Made by a program: the position numbers and the translations under genes. A stretch of 64,000 nt of DNA from Aliamphritea hakodatensis (GTDB taxonomy: Bacteria; Pseudomonadota; Gammaproteobacteria; Pseudomonadales; Balneatricaceae). The notes beneath the pieces were generated by a model. The model worked only from the letters and a program-made list of their open reading frames with translations, ran no database searches and was not told where the DNA came from. Shown one piece after another: positions 1 through 7,140 of this stretch. Numbering within the stretch: the stretch's first letter is position 1; the number at the start of each line of letters is the position of its first letter. The stretch lies in NCBI RefSeq assembly GCF_024347195.1, contig NZ_AP025281.1, positions 1,798,001 through 1,862,000 of the forward strand. The letters run 5' to 3'.

Positions 1-167
1 TCAGAAAACGGAAACTGTACTTCCAGAATTTCAACCCCCTGTTCCAGTAGCCGTCGCATCATCTCCAGGCTGTCTGCGATGGTTGGGTAACCATAAATGA
101 CATGGGTCATCAGCAGCAGTTGTTTGTCGGCACGTTGCTGGCGAATATAGTGGCTCAGATCGCTCAT
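1..167 (-). CDS. trpA: Tryptophan synthase alpha-like protein (TrpA paralog), 3' part beyond the window
   Basis: Only the first 55 codons are present; the gene continues past the left edge. The translation starts MSDLSHYIRQQ and carries the TrpA strand EILEVQFPFSD, in which Glu49 matches the position of the catalytic Glu49 of enteric TrpA (usual context ELG(I/V)PFSD, here EVQFPFSD). TrpA normally cleaves indole-glycerol phosphate and passes indole to TrpB. The start ATG overlaps the trpB-like stop codon by one base (TGATG), so the two are translationally coupled. The sequence around the motif is divergent, so this may be a specialised paralog and not the main biosynthetic TrpA. The family call is firm; the exact substrate is not. 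Confidence 0.8.
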   Translation of the reverse strand, partial: MSDLSHYIRQQRADKQLLLMTHVIYGYPTIADSLEMMRRLLEQGVEILEVQFPFS

Positions 168-1396
168 CAGCTGTTCTCCTGCGTCAGATATGACTGGATA
201 AAATCATTGAAAGGTTGGTCCTGCAGGGCTTTGGCGATGTTGAAGATGTCCTTGTCACCGCGGCCTGACACATTGATAACAATTTTCTCTGATGGCTTCA
301 TGTCCGCCGCTTCCCGTAAGCCGGCTGCAATCGCATGGGAGGATTCCAGTGCGGCGATGATGCCTTCATTGCTGGCCAGTTGCTGGAAGGCCTGCAGTAC
401 TTCCGTGTCTCTTGCCTGGGTCATGCGGACTTTTCCCTGTTCTTCCAGATCCGCCAGGATAGGAGAGACGCCCACGTAATCCAGCCCGGCAGAAATCGAG
501 TGGGTGGGCTGTAACTGGCCCTGTTCATCCTGCAGGAATTTGGTTGCGAATCCCTGGGCGATGCCGAAGCGTGCCTGATCGGTATTAAACCGCATTGCGT
601 GATCTCCCGGTGCATCGCTGCGCCCTCCGGCTTCTACACCGACCAGTTCTACGTCTTCGTTCAGGAAGGGCAGGAAAATACCGCAGGCATTACTGCCACC
701 ACCGACACAGGCATAGATCTTATCCGGCAGGGTACCGAACTGGCTGAGTGCCTGCTCACGGACTTCCTCACCGATGACGGACTGAAATCCACTGACCATT
801 TCCGGGTAGGGGGCGCAGCCACAGCTGGTGCCGATCAGGTAATAGGTATCGGCATAATTGGAAGACCAGTCGCGCAGCGCTTCGTCGAGTGCGTCTTTCA
901 GGGTGGCAGAGCCTTCTTCAACGGGTACGACGGTGGCACCCAGCTGTTTCATCCAGAATACATTTGGGTACTGACGTTCAATGTCGTGGGCACCCATATA
1001 GATTGTGCAGTCCAGCCCCAGACGTGCTGACACCAGGGCGCTGGCAATGCCGTGCTGTCCGGCACCGGTTTCTGCGATAACTCTGCGTTTGCCCATGCGT
1101 TTGGCTAATAAGCCCTGGCCAATAACATTATTCATTTTATGGGCACCGCTGTGATTCAGATCTTCCCGTTTAAGGTAAATCTGAGCACCGCCGATGGCAG
1201 CCGATAACCGGCTGCAGTAAGTCAGAGGTGTTGGCCGGCCTGAATAATGCTGGAGCTGATCCTTTACTTCGGTAATGAACGCCGGATCAGCCATTGCATC
1301 CTGATAGGCTTTGAGCAGTTCCTGCTGGCTGTTGAAAAGAATCTCGGGAATATAACTTCCCCCGTATTGACCGAATTGCCCGTCCTGATTCATCAT
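167..1396 (-). CDS. trpB: Tryptophan synthase beta-like PLP enzyme (TrpB paralog)
   Basis: The 409-residue protein has the full-length TrpB fold. Visible hallmarks are the PLP lysine K87 in GAHKMNN, the catalytic Glu109 in AETGAGQHG, the phosphate-binding GGGSNA loop, SAGLD (equivalent of Asp305) and SGRGDKD near the C-terminus. TrpB condenses indole with serine. Several normally invariant stretches differ: the GPHPYP segment reads GCAPYP, HKINN reads HKMNN, and the residue after EGII is Ala where enteric TrpB has Pro. The gene is followed directly by a trpA-like gene and faces a TetR regulator; no trpC, trpD or trpF is nearby. This suggests a TetR-controlled accessory TrpAB pair. A second ATG lies one codon downstream of the chosen start. 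Confidence 0.85.
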   Translation of the reverse strand: MMNQDGQFGQYGGSYIPEILFNSQQELLKAYQDAMADPAFITEVKDQLQHYSGRPTPLTYCSRLSAAIGGAQIYLKREDLNHSGAHKMNNVIGQGLLAKRMGKRRVIAETGAGQHGIASALVSARLGLDCTIYMGAHDIERQYPNVFWMKQLGATVVPVEEGSATLKDALDEALRDWSSNYADTYYLIGTSCGCAPYPEMVSGFQSVIGEEVREQALSQFGTLPDKIYACVGGGSNACGIFLPFLNEDVELVGVEAGGRSDAPGDHAMRFNTDQARFGIAQGFATKFLQDEQGQLQPTHSISAGLDYVGVSPILADLEEQGKVRMTQARDTEVLQAFQQLASNEGIIAALESSHAIAAGLREAADMKPSEKIVINVSGRGDKDIFNIAKALQDQPFNDFIQSYLTQENS

Positions 1397-1417
1397 TTTG
1401 TCGCTCTTTTGTGGCTC

Positions 1418-1448
1418 GTATGCCGGAGGGTGATAAGCTACGGCATAC
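1418..1448. promoter_or_regulatory. Inverted repeat in the trpBA-like leader
   Basis: GTATGCCG and CGGCATAC form an exact 8-bp inverted repeat separated by 15 bases, 22 bases upstream of the trpB-like start. It could be a protein-binding site or an RNA hairpin in the leader. No function is demonstrated. Confidence 0.35.
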
Positions 1449-1464
1449 TGAAATTAATTATTTA

Positions 1465-1479
1465 ACTAAACGGTATAGT
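1465..1479. promoter_or_regulatory. Candidate TetR operator between divergent trpB-like and tetR genes
   Basis: ACTAAACGGTATAGT is a quasi-palindrome in which 12 of 15 positions agree with its reverse complement. It sits in the AT-rich divergent intergenic region, about 70 bases from each start codon side. TetR-family regulators usually bind such sites next to their own gene. This is inferred from symmetry and location only. Confidence 0.4.
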
Positions 1480-1552
1480 AAAAATAATAAATATTTTTAC
1501 CGCCGTCAATAGCCTGTGGACGTTTGTCGGCTGGCTGATATGTGGAGTTTTT

Positions 1553-2104
1553 ATGGCCCGAGGTCGTCCGTCCAAAAAACAGCAACTGCTGGATACCGCC
1601 CGCAGGGTGTTTGCTGAAAACGGTTATCAGGGGACATCGATTGACCTGATTGTTCAGGAGGCCGGGGTTTCCAAGCCGACTGTGTATAACAACTTTCCCA
1701 CTAAGCAGGCGCTGTTAATGGCCTTGCTGGAACAGCTAACCGCTGAGCTGGAAATGACTACATCAGAGTTACTGGCAAGTGATCTGGATACATCTGAAGC
1801 GGTTATCAGGGGGTATCTGAACATCGCGTCGCAGCCTGAATACCTGATGATTTACCGGATGCTGTGTGGCGAGCATTACAAGCTGGATGAGCTGACCCGC
1901 AGTCAGATTCTGTCATTTGATCAGGGGCTTCAGCAGCGCTGTCTGGAAGGCCTGCAAGCTGCCGGTATTACCTCGTCTGAACGGATTATGATGTTTTGCC
2001 GGGATCAGATAATTGGGCAGGCGTTGAAAGCGCTGCCAAATGCTGAGTTACCGGATGCAAGCCAATTAGTTGTCCGTCTGAAGGCCTTAATGGGCGAAGG
2101 GTAA
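1553..2104 (+). CDS. TetR/AcrR-family transcriptional regulator
   Basis: The 183-residue protein begins MARGRPSKKQQLL and has a typical TetR N-terminal helix-turn-helix at about residues 8-55, with the recognition-helix region VSKPTVYNNFPTKQALL. The C-terminal part (about 60-183) is the variable ligand-binding and dimerisation domain and gives no clue to the ligand. It is divergent from the trpBA-like pair, with a quasi-palindrome in the shared upstream region, so it most likely represses that pair and itself. The downstream DUF3565 gene starts 48 bases after its stop and may be co-transcribed. Confidence 0.88.
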   Translation: MARGRPSKKQQLLDTARRVFAENGYQGTSIDLIVQEAGVSKPTVYNNFPTKQALLMALLEQLTAELEMTTSELLASDLDTSEAVIRGYLNIASQPEYLMIYRMLCGEHYKLDELTRSQILSFDQGLQQRCLEGLQAAGITSSERIMMFCRDQIIGQALKALPNAELPDASQLVVRLKALMGEG

Positions 2105-2152
2105 ATGCTGAGTACTGATATAAGTCAGCTTTATATTGCAGGCAGGTAAATC

Positions 2153-2362
2153 ATGCAGCGGGCGATAATTGCTTTCCATACCGATGAAGAGCAGCACTGG
2201 GTGGCTGAACTTGAGTGTGGGCATAACCAGCATGTACGCCACAATCCACCATGGATTAACCGTCCATGGGTTTTGACAGTAACCGGGCGGGACCGGTTTA
2301 TCGGCCATTTGCTGACCTGTAAAAAATGTGAAAGGGGGGAGCCCCGGGATAATTCCTACTGA
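2153..2362 (+). CDS. DUF3565 domain-containing small protein
   Basis: The 69-residue protein matches the DUF3565 pattern: MQRAIIAFHTDEE at the start, then WVAELECGHNQHVRHNPPW, NRPWV, and a C-terminal LLTCKKCERG. Conserved Cys and His residues (CGHxxHxRH and CxxC) suggest a zinc-binding fold, but no function is known for the family. It lies 48 bases downstream of the TetR gene on the same strand. The family call is from recognisable sequence; any role is open. Confidence 0.8.
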   Translation: MQRAIIAFHTDEEQHWVAELECGHNQHVRHNPPWINRPWVLTVTGRDRFIGHLLTCKKCERGEPRDNSY

Positions 2363-2543
2363 TCGGGAGATAAATAAGGGTATAAAATTAATTTATGCTG
2401 TTTTGAAAAAAATATCATTGGCTGGAATCTTTGTTCTGCTGCCACAATGAGCGGGCGCCATACGAGCAAATATAACAACAATAAAGTAATGCCGGTTACT
2501 GAGGTGAAGTCTGACCGGGGTTACAAATACCAGGCATGATGAT

Positions 2544-4583
2544 ATGAGTCATAAAGATCCATTGCTCCAACCGTTTCAGTTGAAACACCTCACATTACGT
2601 AACCGTATAATTACCACTGCCCATGAACCGGCGTACCCGGAAGCCGGAATGCCGAAAGACCGTTACCGGGCTTATCATGTCGAACGGGCAAAAGCAGGTG
2701 TGGCGCTGACCATGACTGCCGGCTCTGCTACGGTATCAAAAGACAGCCCGCCCGTTTTTAACAACATTCTGGCTTATAAAGATGAGGTGGTCCCTTATCT
2801 GAAAGATCTGGTTGATGAGTGCCATGAACATGGTGCTGCCGTAATGATTCAGCTGACCCATCTGGGGCGGCGGACCGGCTGGTCGAAAGGCGACTGGTTA
2901 CCGGTGGTATCGCCATCCCATGAACGTGAGGCCTCGCATCGTGCATTTCCCAAACAAATGGAAGACTGGGATATAGAACGCATCATCAAAGACTTTGCTG
3001 ATGCTGCAGAAAGGATGCAGGCCGCCGGAATGGATGGTATTGAAATTGAGGCCTATGGTCATTTGCATGATCAGTTCTGGTCGCCGCTCACGAATACCCT
3101 GGAAGGCCCTTATGGTGGAAGTTTACAGAATCGGGTGCGCTTCACACTGGATGTGCTGGAGGCGATTCGTGCCCGGGTGGGCAGTGAATTTATCGTCGGC
3201 GTGCGTTTCACCGCTGATCAGGCACAGAAAGGTGGTTTCGGTTTTGAAGAAGGCGTGGAGATAGCCCAACTGCTTAAAGCATCCGGCCATATTGATTTTC
3301 TGAATGTCATAAGAGGGCATATCGACACTGATCCGGGGCTGACGGATGTGATTCCGGTGATGGGGATGCGTAATTCACCGCATCTGGATTTTGCCGGTGA
3401 GTTCCGTTCATCTGTCGATATGCCGGTGTTCCATGCTGCGAAGATTCCTGATGTGGCGACGGCACGTCACGCAATTGCGGAAGGGAAGCTGGATATGGTG
3501 GGGATGACCCGTGCACATCTGGCTGATCCGCATATTGTCAGAAAAATTATCGAAGGGAGAGAAGAGCAGATCCGGCCCTGCGTCGGTGCGACGTACTGCC
3601 TTGACCGGATCTATCAGGCGGGAGATGCATTCTGTATCCATAATGCTGCAACGGGGCGTGAGCTGACGATGCCCCACGATATTCCGAAGGCGGATGTTAA
3701 GAAAAAAGTGGTGATTGTCGGTGCAGGGCCAGCAGGGATGGAAGCGGCCCGGGTCGCCGGCGAGCGTGGGCATGAGGTGGTTGTGCTTGAAGCAGCAGCG
3801 CAGGCCGGAGGGCAGCTGTTGCTGACATCACAAAGTCCGCGCCGGCATGAAATGATCTCCATTATTGAGTGGCGCATGGCGGAATGTGAGCGTTTAGGTG
3901 TTGAGTTCCGTTTTAACACCTGGGCGGAAGCCGCTGATGTTACTGCTCTAAAGCCTGCTGTGGTCATTATTGCAACCGGGGGCTATCCACATACTGACAT
4001 CCTTGAGGCAGGTAATGAACTGGTGGTATCTGCCTGGGATATCCTCTCCGGAGATGTAAAGCCGAAAGGGAATGTGTTGCTGTTTGATGATGCCGGCGAT
4101 CATGCAGCGATGCAGGCGGCGGAAGTGATCGCCGACAGTGGGGCGCAACTCGAAGTGATGACGCCAGATCGGGCCTTTGCTCCAGAGGTGATGGCCATGA
4201 ACCTTGTACCCTATATGCGGGCAATGCAGCAGAAAGATGTGACCTTTACCGTGACTTTCCGGCTTGAAAGCGTGCAGCGTGAAGGTGCAGGGCTGGTGGC
4301 CCGGGTAGGCAGCGATTATGGCGGTGTTGAAAAATACCGGCATGTTGATCAGGTGGTGATTAACCACGGAACCCGGCCGCTGGACGATATTTACTTTGAC
4401 CTGAAAGGCACCTCCAGCAATGCCGGTGAAGTGGTCTATGAAGACCTGATTGTCGGCACGCCGCAAACCCGGGTAAATAATCCTGCCGGGGCTTTCCAGC
4501 TGTTCAGAATCGGTGACGCTGTGTCATCCCGAAATACCCATGCGGCCATCTATGATGCACTGCGTCTGGTGAAAGACATCTAG
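2544..4583 (+). CDS. FMN/FAD oxidoreductase of the TMADH/DgcA family (N-methylamine demethylase-like)
   Basis: This 679-residue flavoprotein has an N-terminal Old Yellow Enzyme-type FMN barrel (about 1-370) and a C-terminal FAD/NAD(P)-binding half that starts at a Rossmann motif near residue 389 (VVIVGAGPAGMEAA). Between them lies a cysteine cluster at C346, C352 and C364. Trimethylamine dehydrogenase and 2,4-dienoyl-CoA reductase have four cysteines for a 4Fe-4S cluster; here the second is Ala, as in DgcA-type proteins as I remember them. The closest families are DgcA (dimethylglycine demethylation) and N-methylproline demethylases. It lies 74 bases upstream of dddP on the same strand, which links it to methylated osmolyte use, but the substrate is not shown by sequence. 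Confidence 0.8.
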   Translation: MSHKDPLLQPFQLKHLTLRNRIITTAHEPAYPEAGMPKDRYRAYHVERAKAGVALTMTAGSATVSKDSPPVFNNILAYKDEVVPYLKDLVDECHEHGAAVMIQLTHLGRRTGWSKGDWLPVVSPSHEREASHRAFPKQMEDWDIERIIKDFADAAERMQAAGMDGIEIEAYGHLHDQFWSPLTNTLEGPYGGSLQNRVRFTLDVLEAIRARVGSEFIVGVRFTADQAQKGGFGFEEGVEIAQLLKASGHIDFLNVIRGHIDTDPGLTDVIPVMGMRNSPHLDFAGEFRSSVDMPVFHAAKIPDVATARHAIAEGKLDMVGMTRAHLADPHIVRKIIEGREEQIRPCVGATYCLDRIYQAGDAFCIHNAATGRELTMPHDIPKADVKKKVVIVGAGPAGMEAARVAGERGHEVVVLEAAAQAGGQLLLTSQSPRRHEMISIIEWRMAECERLGVEFRFNTWAEAADVTALKPAVVIIATGGYPHTDILEAGNELVVSAWDILSGDVKPKGNVLLFDDAGDHAAMQAAEVIADSGAQLEVMTPDRAFAPEVMAMNLVPYMRAMQQKDVTFTVTFRLESVQREGAGLVARVGSDYGGVEKYRHVDQVVINHGTRPLDDIYFDLKGTSSNAGEVVYEDLIVGTPQTRVNNPAGAFQLFRIGDAVSSRNTHAAIYDALRLVKDI

Positions 4584-4602
4584 CCTTAAAAACAATAAAG
4601 CG

Positions 4603-4637
4603 AATCACCCATGCAAACTTCGTTTGCATGGGTGATT
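4603..4637 (+). promoter_or_regulatory. Perfect 16-bp hairpin between the oxidoreductase gene and dddP
   Basis: AATCACCCATGCAAAC is followed by a three-base loop and its exact reverse complement. The stem ends 20 bases before the dddP start, no T-run follows it, and it contains a spurious in-frame ATG at 4628. It is unlikely to be a plain intrinsic terminator. It could be an mRNA-stabilising or processing hairpin, a translational control element, or a protein-binding palindrome. Confidence 0.6.
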
Positions 4638-4657
4638 GCACTGGTGAGGAAAACCTA

Positions 4658-5995
4658 ATGACAGATTTTGTATTCAGTTCATCTAACCGGAAAATAGATC
4701 CCACCCGGCGACGGGCAGGGCAGCTTAAACCCGATGGTTCGCCAAACGAAAATGACCGGGTAGAAATCGGGCCGACAGACCTGGCATTTAATGAGTGGGA
4801 TGAGTTAGGGCTTACAACACCGAATCTGACCCGGATGCGTGAATTTCGTTTACAGCGGATTGTGGAAGCGCTGAACAAACAGGATCTGGCGGGGGTGCTG
4901 CTGTTTGACCCGCTGAATATCCGCTATGCCACCGATAGCACGAATATGCAGTTGTGGATCACACACAACCATGCCCGGGCCTGCTTTGTGGCGGCCAGCG
5001 GGCATATGATTTTGTGGGATTTTCATAATTGCGAACACCTTTCTTCGTACTTGCCGTTGGTGAAGGAAGTGCGGGGCGGTGCATCATTCTTCTATTTTGA
5101 AACCGGTGACCGTACTCAGGAGCATGCAGCGCACTTTGCTAAAGAAATTGACGCCTTACTGCGTGAGCATGGCGGCGATAACCGTCGGCTGGCGGTTGAT
5201 AAGATCGAAATTGCCGGTTTAAGGGAGCTTGATAAGTGCGGCGTTGAAATCAGAGATGGTCAGGCATTAATGGAACATGCCCGTGTCATTAAAGGTGAGG
5301 ATGAGATCAATGCCATGCGGTGTTCGATTGCCTCCACTGAAATCTCGATGCAACTGATGAAAGAAGCTACTGTGCCGGGGGTAACAGAGAACGATATCTG
5401 GTCGGTACTGCATGCCGAGAACATTCGCCGTGGCGGTGAATGGATAGAATGCCGGCTGCTGGCCTCAGGACCGCGTACTAATCCGTGGTTCCAGGAATGT
5501 GGTCCGCGTGTCGTTCAGCAAGGTGAGCTGCTGGCGTTTGATACCGACCTTATCGGGCCATACGGTATCTGTGCCGACCTGTCCCGAACCTGGATGATCG
5601 GTGACGCTAAACCGACCGCTAAGCAAAAGCATCTTTATCAGATTGCCTATGAGCATATTCAGTACAACATGCAATTACTAAAACCGGGAATGAGTTTCCG
5701 TGAAGTGACGGAAGCCGGTTTACGTTTACCGCCGGAATACCGTGATCTTCGCTATGGGGTCATGATGCACGGTGTGGGGCTGTGTGATGAATACCCGTCA
5801 ATCCGCTATCCGGAAGATATTGATGGCCATGGTTATGACGGCGTCCTCGAACCGGGGATGGCATTATGTGTTGAAGCCTATGTGGGGGCCGTGGGCGGAG
5901 GTGAAGGCGTTAAACTGGAGGATCAGATTATCATTACTGAAGATGGCTATGAAAACCTGACTAACTTTCCTTTTGAAGCTGATTTTCTGAGCTGA
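4658..5995 (+). CDS. dddP: DMSP lyase DddP (M24 metallopeptidase fold)
   Basis: The 445-residue protein belongs to the M24 creatinase/peptidase fold family in its DddP form. DddP cleaves dimethylsulfoniopropionate to dimethyl sulfide and acrylate. Metal ligands and the catalytic Asp known from DddP fall at exactly the expected numbers when translation starts at 4658: D295, D297 (FDTDLIG), D307 (CADLS), H371 and D377 (HGVGLCDEYP), E406 (CVEA) and E421 (KLEDQ). A GAGGA Shine-Dalgarno seven bases upstream supports this start; the ATG at 4628 lies inside a hairpin and is rejected. The gene follows a DgcA-like flavoprotein gene and is followed by a hairpin terminator candidate. Other M24 enzymes are the alternative, but the D377-containing motif argues for DddP. 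Confidence 0.88.
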   Translation: MTDFVFSSSNRKIDPTRRRAGQLKPDGSPNENDRVEIGPTDLAFNEWDELGLTTPNLTRMREFRLQRIVEALNKQDLAGVLLFDPLNIRYATDSTNMQLWITHNHARACFVAASGHMILWDFHNCEHLSSYLPLVKEVRGGASFFYFETGDRTQEHAAHFAKEIDALLREHGGDNRRLAVDKIEIAGLRELDKCGVEIRDGQALMEHARVIKGEDEINAMRCSIASTEISMQLMKEATVPGVTENDIWSVLHAENIRRGGEWIECRLLASGPRTNPWFQECGPRVVQQGELLAFDTDLIGPYGICADLSRTWMIGDAKPTAKQKHLYQIAYEHIQYNMQLLKPGMSFREVTEAGLRLPPEYRDLRYGVMMHGVGLCDEYPSIRYPEDIDGHGYDGVLEPGMALCVEAYVGAVGGGEGVKLEDQIIITEDGYENLTNFPFEADFLS

Positions 5996-6007
5996 AACAT
6001 ATCGTAC

Positions 6008-6038
6008 AATACCGGCTCTGGCATGGTCGGCCGGTATT
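6008..6038 (+). terminator. Candidate terminator after dddP
   Basis: AATACCGGC and GCCGGTATT form a 9-bp stem 13 bases after the dddP stop. It is followed by a pyrimidine-rich but not pure-T stretch (CCTCTCTTCTG), so it is a moderate candidate. Confidence 0.5.
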
Positions 6039-6741
6039 CCTCTCTTCTGATTTGTAAAATATCTGCAGCTGTGTTTTCCGATTCGTTATCTGCATGGCCG
6101 AAAAAATCAATCTTTTCAATGCGTAACAAGCTTTAGGATTGCTGGAATCGGCCGATATTAAGCAGAACAGGCGTCGTTTAACTGACCCTTTTATCTGCAA
6201 AATGGGTAGCTGACCCTCATGTGCGACTAATTGATTAGATAGGCTTTCAGTTAAGCTTGAAATCATCTTTATTGCGATAAAATGTTAGTTTTTTGTAAGA
6301 AGTTTGTTTGAAAACGACGGCCTAAGCTTAATCCTGAATAAATATAGGGCTTTTTTATTGCTCTTTTGCCAGGCATACAACCCGGATGGCTCTCAGTGGC
6401 CGGGTGTACGGTTTGAGTAGGTGTTTTTTTAAACAGTTTACTTTGTTAAGATTGCAAAACAAAACAAGAGCTTAATGGATTTATTCAAGCAAATTTGCTC
6501 TTGAGATTTAACAGTATGGTTAAGTAATTGTTTGATTTTAAACACTGTGGCTGACTTTACAGTAGTCAGAATTAAATCAGATGTTTGTTGTGGCCTGCTA
6601 TATGCGGGTTAGATTTGTTTAAATGAAAATACAGATATTTTTGTGCTTCAAGGTGATGAAGCCAGTGTGCTTGGTTTGCGTTTAAGGATGAACGGCGAAA
6701 AAGCCTGGTTGTGATTGCTCTGATTGGCCCGGGGGGGGCTT
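6039..6741. other. AT-rich intergenic region upstream of the giant adhesin gene
   Basis: About 700 bases without a convincing gene. The region is clearly AT-richer than its flanks. It holds the adhesin promoter by position, although no confident -35/-10 pair was picked out. A perfect 12-bp palindrome AGCAAATTTGCT lies at 6488-6499. Two CTGACCC direct repeats lie at 6182 and 6210, possibly a degraded insertion-sequence end. Short minus-strand open frames here have no recognisable product. Confidence 0.5.
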
Positions 6742-7140
6742 ATGGATAAGACCAATAACGCAGTTGTAAATGTTGTTAGTGTTGAAGGTGACGTGGTTGT
6801 ACTGGATGCCGCAGGTAAGATGCGTGCAGTTCAGGTGAATGACCAGCTTCAGCCGGGTGAAAAAGTCATTACCTCTGGCGACAGTGAAGCTGTTGTCAGT
6901 CTGGGTGATGATACTGTTGAGCAATTGCCATCGGACAGCGTTGCGCTGGTGGTAATTGATCCGGAAACCGGTGAAGTTTATCTGAATATCCAAACCCTGT
7001 TAGAGCAGAATCAGGATGAAGAATCCGAACTGTCGGAGATTGAACAGTTAATTCTGGCAGGTGCCGACCCTACTGAACTGTTAGAAGAAACCGCTGCAGG
7101 TGGTGAAGCTGGCGGAACCGCGCCGGCCAACGATGGCTTT
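6742..7140 (+). other. Adhesin N-terminal retention module
   Basis: Residues 1 to about 130 start MDKTNNAVVNVVSVEGDVVV and continue with a compact beta-rich, acidic region ending in SEIEQLILAGADPTELLEE. This resembles the N-terminal retention module of LapA-like proteins, which plugs the TolC-type pore and keeps the adhesin on the cell surface until cleaved. Confidence 0.8.

Noticed and set aside
4628..4657. Upstream ATG for dddP inside the hairpin
   Set aside because: It lies in the stem of the inverted repeat; starting at 4658 gives a good Shine-Dalgarno and DddP residue numbering that matches the known active-site positions.
5961..6266. 101-residue minus-strand frame overlapping the end of dddP
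   Set aside because: No recognisable domain; it covers the dddP terminator candidate and the composition is that of AT-rich spacer DNA.
6724..6741. TTG start for the adhesin six codons upstream
   Set aside because: The ATG at 6742 gives the usual retention-module N-terminus; the TTG would place the G-rich Shine-Dalgarno-like run inside the coding sequence.
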